A stretch of 6,469 nucleotides of DNA, taken from Spirochaetota bacterium. Lineage in GTDB: Bacteria > Spirochaetota > Leptospiria > Turneriellales > Turneriellaceae. The DNA lies in the NCBI GenBank assembly GCA_963205035.1, contig CAUJII010000206.1:1-6469 (forward strand), in the 5' to 3' direction. Numbering within the stretch: the first letter of the stretch is position 1; every line of letters starts with the position of its first letter. Made by a program: the position numbers and the translations under genes. Positions 1 through 5,242 of this stretch are shown one piece after another. The notes under the pieces were generated by a model that was not told the origin of the DNA, made no database searches, and was given only the letters and a program-made list of their open reading frames with translations.

Positions 1-1
1 G

Positions 2-214
2 CTTGAAAGACTTGGCGCAAGACAGACACTCGATGTTTTTGAAAAACAGGAGCGAATGGAAAAGACGGTTGCAAGGTATGAGATAGCGTTCAATCTCTTA
101 AAAGAGACTGCGCCGCGAACGGAGCTTATTGAAATTTCGCATGCTCTCGCCCCACACGATTTTGATACGTGGACAGACTATATTGAAGAGAGGCTTCTAA
201 AGAAGGGACAATGA
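2..214 (+). CDS. tmk: C-terminal end of a probable thymidylate (dTMP) kinase, 5' end outside window
   Basis: An open frame enters from the left edge and ends at TGA 212-214, giving 70 residues that begin LERLGARQTLDVFEKQERME. The pattern of an arginine, then an L-D and an acidic 'fE' segment, then a charged helix with V-A-R-Y, resembles the C-terminal helices of bacterial dTMP kinase, which phosphorylates dTMP to dTDP in the cytoplasm for DNA synthesis. The P-loop and the dTMP-binding DR(Y/H) motif would lie upstream and cannot be checked, so the name is tentative. The stop overlaps the start of the following glycosyltransferase gene as ATGA, which points to co-transcription and translational coupling. 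The alternative is another nucleoside or nucleotide kinase, or an unrelated helical protein. That the frame is coding is well supported by the overlap and by the clean run of codons. Confidence 0.5.
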   Translation, partial: LERLGARQTLDVFEKQERMEKTVARYEIAFNLLKETAPRTELIEISHALAPHDFDTWTDYIEERLLKKGQ

Positions 215-1224
215 AAGAAATTCTAATCATACGTTTAAGCGCAATGGGAGACATCCTCTTGACAACGCCGGTTCTTGCACGGCTCAAAAATCTTTTCCCC
301 GAAGCACGCATCACTTTTCTCATGAAAGAAAAATTTGCCGAATTTATTAACGCCTCGCCGCACGCAGATAATACAATCCTTTGGAAAGAAGGCGAAGGTG
401 TTTGGGAAATACGGCGAAAAATTATGGCGGATTTTCCCCGTTTCGATCTCATCCTCGATCTGCAGTCGAATTTGAAGAGCCGCAGCTTGGCGCTCGTCTT
501 GAGCGCAAAACAAAAGAGACGCTACCGCAAGCCATACCTTAACCGCTTGTTGCTGGTTTATTTCAAGAAGAACCACTATAAAGAGAAGAAAAAAATTAGC
601 GAACGCTACCTCGACGCCCTATCGGGAATCACAGACGAACCTTTGACGGAACGCGTTTCGCTCAGGCGAGAAAAACTCCCACGCGGTGTGCTGAAATTTG
701 TTTCTAAAAAAACCGTTCTGATTGCACCGGGCGCTCGCTGGGCAACGAAGCGTTGGCCCGAAGAGTACTTCGTTTCGCTCGCCTCGCGGCTCTTGGAGAA
801 AAACCCCGGATGCCGCGTCGTGTGGTTGGGCGGTAAAGACGAAGCGAGCCTTTTTACCTTCCTGAGCGAACATCCTTATCTGCGCCGGCACGCCAAACGC
901 ATGCTGTTTCAAGCAGGGCTTTTGACAACCGGGCAAATGGCTTCACTCGCCGACGGGGTTGGAGTAACTATTACAAACGATAGCGGGCTCATGCACCTGC
1001 TTTCGAGCTCCGACACACCGATGGTGTCTTTGTTCTTGAGTACCGTGGAGGAGTTTGGCTTTTTTCCGCTGAGCCCGCACGCTCAAGTTCTGGCCGCCCG
1101 GAACATCGAATGCAGGCCGTGCAGTCACACGGGGTTGCCGGCGTGCCCCAAAAAGCACTTTCGCTGTGCGCGTGAACTCACCGCAGACCAAGTCTACGCT
1201 GCGGTGATCCCCTATTTGGCGTAG
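211..1224 (+). CDS. GT9 family glycosyltransferase (ADP-heptose:LPS heptosyltransferase-like)
   Basis: This 337-residue protein has the two-Rossmann-domain layout of glycosyltransferase family 9 (WaaC/WaaF type). Such enzymes move heptose from ADP-heptose to the lipid A-core on the inner face of the cytoplasmic membrane. The N-terminus IIRLSAMGDILLTTPVL (residues 6-22) is the family signature, with D14 at the place of the catalytic Asp. IAPGARWATKRWPEEYF (171-187) opens the nucleotide-sugar domain, with K180 as the likely pyrophosphate-contacting lysine. TNDSGLMHL (255-263) is the conserved donor-binding loop. A cysteine cluster follows (C301, C304, C312, C319), as seen in many GT9 members. 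Length is normal. The ATG is fixed by an AAGG-type ribosome site at 203-206 and by the 4-base overlap with the upstream gene. The family is secure. The exact sugar and acceptor cannot be read; in Leptospirales it probably serves LPS core assembly. Confidence 0.9.
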   Translation: MKEILIIRLSAMGDILLTTPVLARLKNLFPEARITFLMKEKFAEFINASPHADNTILWKEGEGVWEIRRKIMADFPRFDLILDLQSNLKSRSLALVLSAKQKRRYRKPYLNRLLLVYFKKNHYKEKKKISERYLDALSGITDEPLTERVSLRREKLPRGVLKFVSKKTVLIAPGARWATKRWPEEYFVSLASRLLEKNPGCRVVWLGGKDEASLFTFLSEHPYLRRHAKRMLFQAGLLTTGQMASLADGVGVTITNDSGLMHLLSSSDTPMVSLFLSTVEEFGFFPLSPHAQVLAARNIECRPCSHTGLPACPKKHFRCARELTADQVYAAVIPYLA

Positions 1225-1241
1225 TTAGTCGGCCGACTTTA

Positions 1242-2870
1242 TCAAAAAATCAGCGCGCCCGGATTCATAATCCCTTTGGGGTCGAGTGCTTTCTTGAGCG
1301 CACGCCACGCCACGAGAGTTGCGGCTGAGTGCTGCTTTGGCAAAAGACGGGCTCCCAACCGGCCCACACCGTGGTGGTGCGAAATTGTGCCGCCATGCGC
1401 CAAGAACGTATCGATAATCCCCTTGTGGAACTTCTCAAATTGCGCAAGTTCATTCTTACCCTGCATGGGGGATGCAAAAATGAAATAGAGATTGGCTCCA
1501 GTTTCATACGTGTGCGAGATATGCGTTAGACAAATCGTTTCACCGTCGCGTTTGATATATTCGCGCACCGCACGCCACAGCTCGATGAGCCTGTCATAGT
1601 GCACCGCTGTTTCGAGGGTGTCGATACGGATCCCCGCGTCCATCATCGGGTCGCGCATGTAAGCCGAAGAGTAACGCTGTTCGAGCCATTTGCGCGTCGC
1701 GTATGTGCCAAGCGAACGGCCTTTGTTCTTGCGTGCAAGCGCGTTCAGTGTTTTGGCTCCCAACTTCGTTTGAGCCTTCTCGCCTTCAAAAATCGCATAG
1801 AGAATCGAACGCCCCCCCTTCTTGAAACCGAGCATATTCAAGAGCGCTCCGGTCATGCCCTTGTCTTTGCCTTTCATTCCGAGTGCGTTTTCTGTTTCCT
1901 CGGGGTCGGAGATACGAAAGAAATGGGGTGGCATAACCTGCGACTGCATCATCAACCGCATCGTCTCGACGGCTGCTTCGAAAGACGGGAACATAAAAGA
2001 CTGCATGCGTGCATTCGCTTCGTTGTATTTGCGAATGCGCAATGTCACTTCGGTAATGACACCGAGTGTGCCCTCGCTCCCCATAATAAAATGGCGGATA
2101 TCTCCCCCGACTGACGCCGCGGGGTAGTTCCCCGCGTCGATGATGCCAGCCGGCGTAACCGCTCTCACTCCCACAACGATGTCTTCGATGCGGCCATAAC
2201 CTGTCGACGCCTGTCCTGCACCGCGAGCAGCCAGCCAGCCGCCGACTGTTGAAAACTCAAACGACTGCGGAAAATGGCCGCACGTATAACCCTTGTCGTT
2301 CAGATATTTTTCGAGTGCAGGGCCCAAGATACCGGCTTCGACGGTTACCGTGGAGTTCTCTGCGTTGAGCTTTAATACTGCGTTGTAATGGCGGGTTAGG
2401 TCGAGCGCAACGCCGCCTTTCGTCGCTTCGAGCGCGCGCGTGACTGAAGAGCCAGCACCCCAAGGCACAACCGCTATGTGCTTCGTATTGCAATAGCGAA
2501 TGAGTTTAACAATGTCGCTTTCTTCACGCGGGTAAATCACGGCGTCGGGCGGTAAAATTTCTTTTTGCATACGCAGCCGAACAATGTCGCCGTAGTATTT
2601 TCCCGCCGCGTGTTTAGCGCGGCTGAAGTCGTCGATTTGTACGTTGTCGCTCCCCACAATACGGATTAGGTCTTTGAGTTGCTGGCGCGATATGCGGCTC
2701 CGTTTCGCGAGACGGACTTCGGTGTGCGCGTTGGCGTTTAACGAATGGTCTTGCGAGAGCCCTTCGATATGGAGTGCCTTCTTTAGAAACTCAATATGGT
2801 GCTCAATCGTCTTATCGATGGGTTTTTCGGTGTCACCCCAGTTATAGACATTTTTCCAAGTTGGACGCAT
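1242..2870 (-). CDS. FAD-linked oxidase, alkyl-dihydroxyacetonephosphate synthase (AGPS)-like
   Basis: From the ATG at 2870 this is a 542-residue flavoprotein of the PCMH/vanillyl-alcohol-oxidase superfamily. Visible parts are the P-x-x-V-x-x-P segment PPDAVIYPREESDI (107-120), the FAD-binding loop PWGAGSSVT (136-144), the AGPS-like block GHFPQSFEFSTVGGW (198-212), YGRIEDIVVGV (225-235), GSEGTLGVITEV (264-275), IDTLET (416-421), THISHTYETGANLYF (449-463) and the histidine triplet of SHHHGVGRLGARLLPK (497-512). AGPS replaces the acyl chain of acyl-DHAP with a fatty alcohol to start ether-lipid synthesis; the chemistry is a non-redox use of FAD. A related bacterial FAD-linked oxidase acting on a hydroxy acid cannot be excluded. 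The ATG was chosen because homologues start shortly before a W-G-D segment like NVYNWGD. The frame also stays open to a GTG at 2927 (19 more residues), which overlaps a DnaA box. No good ribosome site is seen for either. The gene is convergent with the glycosyltransferase gene, with a 17-base gap. Confidence 0.85.
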   Translation of the reverse strand: MRPTWKNVYNWGDTEKPIDKTIEHHIEFLKKALHIEGLSQDHSLNANAHTEVRLAKRSRISRQQLKDLIRIVGSDNVQIDDFSRAKHAAGKYYGDIVRLRMQKEILPPDAVIYPREESDIVKLIRYCNTKHIAVVPWGAGSSVTRALEATKGGVALDLTRHYNAVLKLNAENSTVTVEAGILGPALEKYLNDKGYTCGHFPQSFEFSTVGGWLAARGAGQASTGYGRIEDIVVGVRAVTPAGIIDAGNYPAASVGGDIRHFIMGSEGTLGVITEVTLRIRKYNEANARMQSFMFPSFEAAVETMRLMMQSQVMPPHFFRISDPEETENALGMKGKDKGMTGALLNMLGFKKGGRSILYAIFEGEKAQTKLGAKTLNALARKNKGRSLGTYATRKWLEQRYSSAYMRDPMMDAGIRIDTLETAVHYDRLIELWRAVREYIKRDGETICLTHISHTYETGANLYFIFASPMQGKNELAQFEKFHKGIIDTFLAHGGTISHHHGVGRLGARLLPKQHSAATLVAWRALKKALDPKGIMNPGALIF

Positions 2871-2919
2871 ACGTCTTTGGTGCGCAGCAAGACGTGAGGG
2901 CAAGCGCAAAGCAAGCAAC

Positions 2920-2951
2920 TTATCCACATCTGTGGAAAACCCTGTGGAAAC
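2920..2951. promoter_or_regulatory. Cluster of three DnaA boxes
   Basis: TTATCCACA at 2920-2928 is a perfect match to the strong bacterial DnaA box. Two bases on, TGTGGAAAA at 2931-2939 is TTTTCCACA on the minus strand, a common functional variant. Three bases later, TGTGGAAAC at 2943-2951 is GTTTCCACA on the minus strand, a weaker variant. The first two form an inverted pair; the second and third repeat directly at 12 bp. DnaA boxes this close are typical of origins and of DnaA-controlled promoters. The sites are seen directly; DnaA binding is inferred. Confidence 0.65.
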
Positions 2952-2959
2952 ATCGGGGG

Positions 2960-3000
2960 TTTATGTCACTTTATGTAACACGCATTATGGCGCATTATGG
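2960..3000. repeat. Helically phased short repeats: TTTATGT(C/A)AC x2 and CGCATTATGG x2
   Basis: TTTATGTCAC (2960-2969) is followed at once by TTTATGTAAC (2970-2979), with one mismatch in ten. CGCATTATGG is repeated exactly in tandem at 2981-2990 and 2991-3000. Within each pair the period is 10 bp, about one helical turn, and all four units contain TTATG. The array lies between the DnaA boxes and the AT-rich segment. It could be an operator for a regulator of either flanking gene or an iteron-like part of an origin. On the minus strand the second pair reads CCATAATGCG and might also supply a -10 element. Confidence 0.7.
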
Positions 3001-3060
3001 CATAAAAAATAGAATTCCTAAAGTCATTTTTTTTTGCAGATCATCAAAATCAAAAAAAAC
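3001..3060. other. AT-rich segment, candidate DNA-unwinding element or promoter UP region
   Basis: By hand count this 60-base segment has 13 G or C (about 22%), far below the surrounding genes. It holds a T9 run and an A8 run and lies directly next to the phased repeats and DnaA boxes. That is the relative position of an unwinding element in bacterial origins. A curved or A-tract promoter region for fliK would look the same, so the role is open. Confidence 0.4.
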
Positions 3061-3102
3061 ACCTTTAGCGGATTGAGAAGCACCCGATATATTTGAATAC
3101 AG

Positions 3103-4539
3103 ATGCTATCTCTCACTCCACGTTTCGATTCTTCACTGCCGATCGGTGTGCAAGATGCGAAGCCGCGTTTAACTCCGACCGAATATGGCAAGAAGTCCAC
3201 AGATTTCACCTCTTATTTGAACGCAGCCCTCGAAAGTACATCAACTCTTGCGCCACCCCAGCCGCCTGTTGAAAAAATCGAGACGAAAACAGAAACTCCG
3301 CCTCAAACGAACGAAACACGAGCGACTGACTCGAAAGAGAGTGCGGCTAATTCAACGACGGCACAAAAAGCGGGGGAGAGTGAAAGCACAACCCACGAGA
3401 AAGCGGCTTCAAAAGACGAACATTCTGCTGAAAAAAACAAGGCGAAAGGTGTTAGAGTTGAAATGTTAGCCGTCGGCGACAGAGAGCTTCTTCAAGCGCT
3501 CGGCCTTCTCAAAATGAAAGAGAATAAATCAAAGGCAATACCTGCAGAGGGATCTCTCTCAAGCGCGTTCAAGACGCTAAGACTGCAAGAAAAACTTGTC
3601 TCGACAAACCCTAAAGCGCAGAGTCTGACAAAGACCCTGACTCTCTTAGAAAAATCTCCCGACGCGCTCCTTATGGCGAATGCGGGGCTAAAGAAACTTA
3701 CGGACAAACTTGGGAACTCTCTCATTGAAAAGGTGATGGAGAAGCTCAGTGAGCAAAAGAACAAAGCGCGCGGAGGTCTGAGCGAAGACGCACCGTTAAA
3801 GATTACCACGGAAGCGAGAGCGCCAAAACAATCAGCGCAAAAAGCGGGGATTCCATCGGAAGATACTCTTGCAAACTCGCGTGAAAACGCCAAGACGAAA
3901 GGAGCGAGTCACAGAGCAGCAGCTTCGGGAAAAGAGAGCACTACGCAAGCTCAAGACTCGCTCGTTTCATCGACAAAAATCGAAGCAAAACCTTTGCAGC
4001 AGAATCAGCAAACATCGACGACGGCGAGGGATTTATCCCATATCGCTTTCAAACTCACAGAAGCGCAGAGCACTCCACAAAATACGCCGGCAACCCGGTT
4101 TACGGTAGAAAACCCGACTGTGCGCGCAGACCTCATGCGCCAATTTGAAAGCGTGATACAACGCGCGCATGTCTTGGTGACAGATACACAAAACGCACAC
4201 TTCTCAGTAAAACTTTTCCCGCGCGAAATGGGGCGCGTGCAAATCGACCTGAAGCTCGTCGATGGGGAAATTCGCGGAAAGATAGTCGTCGAATCAGACG
4301 ACGTCAAGCATGAGATGCAAAACTTCTTAAACGATCAAAACAAAGGAGCTGGCGACAAAGGCGCGCTGCTTCAAGCGATTAACATCGAGGTGCGGAACAG
4401 TAACGAAAACGCACAAAGTTCGACGCAAAGACGCGATAACGAAGCACTCTTAGAAAACCTCGTTACACGAAACGCGGCTTCTACTTACGATCAGTCGGTA
4501 ACTGCACCCTCGAAACCCAGCGGAGCGCTCTATGCCTGA
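3103..4539 (+). CDS. fliK: Flagellar hook-length control protein FliK (Tap1-like)
   Basis: This 478-residue protein has the FliK layout. A long polar N-terminal and central region, rich in K, E, S, T, A and Q and probably mostly disordered, acts as the export-gated ruler. A compact C-terminal Flg_hook domain (about residues 345-435) follows. The domain is marked by LFPREMGRVQIDLKL (371-385), matching the family L-x-P-x-x-(L/M)-G-x-V core, then GEIRGKIVVES and the terminal INIEV. FliK is secreted during hook growth and switches the export gate (FlhB) from hook to filament substrates. An in-frame stop at 3094-3096 excludes an earlier start, and the next in-frame Met is near residue 121, so ATG 3103 is nearly forced, although no Shine-Dalgarno is seen just before it. 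The gene overlaps flgD by 8 bases. Identity rests on the C-terminal domain plus the neighbours flgD and flgE. Confidence 0.88.
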   Translation: MLSLTPRFDSSLPIGVQDAKPRLTPTEYGKKSTDFTSYLNAALESTSTLAPPQPPVEKIETKTETPPQTNETRATDSKESAANSTTAQKAGESESTTHEKAASKDEHSAEKNKAKGVRVEMLAVGDRELLQALGLLKMKENKSKAIPAEGSLSSAFKTLRLQEKLVSTNPKAQSLTKTLTLLEKSPDALLMANAGLKKLTDKLGNSLIEKVMEKLSEQKNKARGGLSEDAPLKITTEARAPKQSAQKAGIPSEDTLANSRENAKTKGASHRAAASGKESTTQAQDSLVSSTKIEAKPLQQNQQTSTTARDLSHIAFKLTEAQSTPQNTPATRFTVENPTVRADLMRQFESVIQRAHVLVTDTQNAHFSVKLFPREMGRVQIDLKLVDGEIRGKIVVESDDVKHEMQNFLNDQNKGAGDKGALLQAINIEVRNSNENAQSSTQRRDNEALLENLVTRNAASTYDQSVTAPSKPSGALYA

Positions 4540-5218
4540 ACTTTCGGCAATCCCACATAATACGAGCACCGCGACCGAGATGCTCCAGAAAAAACAAAAG
4601 ACACCGGTTGATAACCAAGGTAGACCTTTGCCTATCCGCAAAAGCGGGTATGACGCGCTCGATAAAAACAGCTTCTTAAAACTCCTTGTGACTCAGCTTT
4701 CAAAGCAAGACCCAACGAACCCGATGAACGACCGTGACTTCATCGCGCAAATGGCACAATTTTCGTCGCTCGAACAAATGAACAACGTCGCCAACTCGAT
4801 GCACAAGTTACGCGCCTCGCAAGCAAGCCAACTTATCGGAAAAAGCATCACAGGAAAAGACTTTGTAACCGACAAACCGCTCGAAGGCATCGTCACATCG
4901 ACGATTTATCAGCCAAACGGCGAAGTCTTGCTCAAGGTTGGCGGGCGTTTCACCAAGTTCGACGATGTGACATCCGTGACAGAAGCGGCATCTCACGCGG
5001 CTCAAAAAGACAATGTTTCACGTGAAACATTCGCGGCACCAACACCTTCGCCTCGTCCAAAGCAAGGCGCGTTGGGCGAAAAGCCGATTGAGGCGATAAA
5101 TTCTACGCACGCTGCGGACGTTTACCAAGCGAACCAGAAAGCGGCAAATGTTTCACGTGAAACAATAAGCCAACCAGCGGGAAAGATGCTCAAAGAAGAT
5201 AGTAATAGTAAAAAATAA
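4532..5218 (+). CDS. flgD: Flagellar hook-assembly scaffolding/cap protein FlgD
   Basis: FlgD caps the growing hook and helps FlgE subunits fold into it; it is exported by the flagellar type III system. The 228-residue protein has the N-terminal signature NSFLKLLVTQLSKQDPTNPM (46-65), then FIAQMAQFSSLEQM (70-83), and LIGKSITG (101-108), which opens a short beta domain to about residue 150. The tail (about 151-228) is rich in A, S, T, P, K and Q and looks disordered. Within it NVSRET occurs twice (161-166 and 206-211), each encoded by a perfect 16-bp ParB-site palindrome. The ATG overlaps the end of fliK by 8 bases and has GGAG at 4522-4525, six bases upstream, so translation is probably coupled. 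The N-terminal family match is strong. Confidence 0.93.
   Translation: MPELSAIPHNTSTATEMLQKKQKTPVDNQGRPLPIRKSGYDALDKNSFLKLLVTQLSKQDPTNPMNDRDFIAQMAQFSSLEQMNNVANSMHKLRASQASQLIGKSITGKDFVTDKPLEGIVTSTIYQPNGEVLLKVGGRFTKFDDVTSVTEAASHAAQKDNVSRETFAAPTPSPRPKQGALGEKPIEAINSTHAADVYQANQKAANVSRETISQPAGKMLKEDSNSKK
5014..5029. other. parS site 1 (ParB-binding centromere), inside flgD
   Basis: TGTTTCACGTGAAACA is identical to the canonical chromosomal parS sequence recognised by ParB (Spo0J). Here the palindrome extends to 20 bp (5012-5031). It encodes NVSRET, residues 161-166 of FlgD. The match is direct; use as a partition site is inferred from the known high conservation of this motif across bacteria and from the second copy nearby. 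Confidence 0.9.
5149..5164. other. parS site 2 (ParB-binding centromere), inside flgD
   Basis: This is a second exact TGTTTCACGTGAAACA, centred 135 bp after the first and in the same codon frame, encoding NVSRET at FlgD residues 206-211. Its flanks differ from those of site 1 (the palindrome stops at 16 bp), so the two are not simply one long duplicated block. Two exact copies this close make chance very unlikely and agree with the clustering of parS sites in many chromosomes. Confidence 0.9.
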
Positions 5219-5227
5219 AGATTCCAG

Positions 5228-5233
5228 AGGGAG
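5228..5233 (+). promoter_or_regulatory. Ribosome binding site of flgE
   Basis: AGGGAG lies nine bases before ATG 5243 and twelve before the second ATG at 5246. The spacing favours 5243, which gives the MMR start usual for spirochaete FlgE. The 24-base gap after flgD holds no terminator, so flgE is read from the same transcript. Confidence 0.7.
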
Positions 5234-5242
5234 AAAAAGACT

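Larger units (their letters stand above)
2871..3102. promoter_or_regulatory. Divergent non-coding region with DnaA boxes, phased repeats and AT-rich stretch
   Basis: This 232-base gap separates the leftward oxidase gene from the rightward fliK operon, so it must carry promoters for both. From left to right it holds a short stretch without clear signals, a DnaA-box cluster, two pairs of 10-bp repeats, an AT-rich segment with a T9 run (3027-3035) and an A8 run (3052-3059), and then the fliK start. Possible fliK promoter elements are weak: TATATT at 3088-3093 could be a -10, but no convincing -35 lies before it, and CCCGATAT at 3083-3090 only loosely resembles a flagellar sigma-28 -10. On the minus strand CATAAT occurs twice inside the repeats. 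No promoter is called with confidence. The architecture exceeds what a simple divergent promoter needs. Confidence 0.6.

Noticed and set aside
298..1224. Cysteine cluster at the C-terminus of the glycosyltransferase as an unusual metal site.
   Set aside because: CxxC followed by further cysteines is common at the end of GT9 family proteins, so it is not special to this one.
1227..1238. Perfect 12-bp palindrome AGTCGGCCGACT between the convergent glycosyltransferase and oxidase genes, a possible bidirectional terminator.
   Set aside because: As a hairpin it would have only a 4-bp stem with a 4-base loop and is followed by just three T's. It may be chance; not strong enough to call a terminator.
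3027..3035. T9 run as the tail of an intrinsic terminator.
   Set aside because: No GC-rich stem precedes it, and on the plus strand no gene ends nearby that would need termination.
3083..3090. CCCGATAT as a sigma-28 -10 element for the flagellar operon.
   Set aside because: It is only a partial match to GCCGATAA, and no TAAA -35 element lies at the expected distance (TTTA is found instead).
3492..3893. Long antisense open frame opposite fliK (133 codons), and similar ones opposite the glycosyltransferase, flgD and flgE genes.
   Set aside because: They have no family resemblance, no ribosome sites and odd composition, and they lie fully opposite well-supported genes; they are shadows of the real frames.
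5012..5031. N-V-S in the repeated NVSRET as an N-glycosylation sequon, or CACGTG as an E-box.
   Set aside because: The full 16-bp identity to parS in two copies is a much better explanation; an E-box is a eukaryotic motif, and there is no sign of a glycosylation system here.
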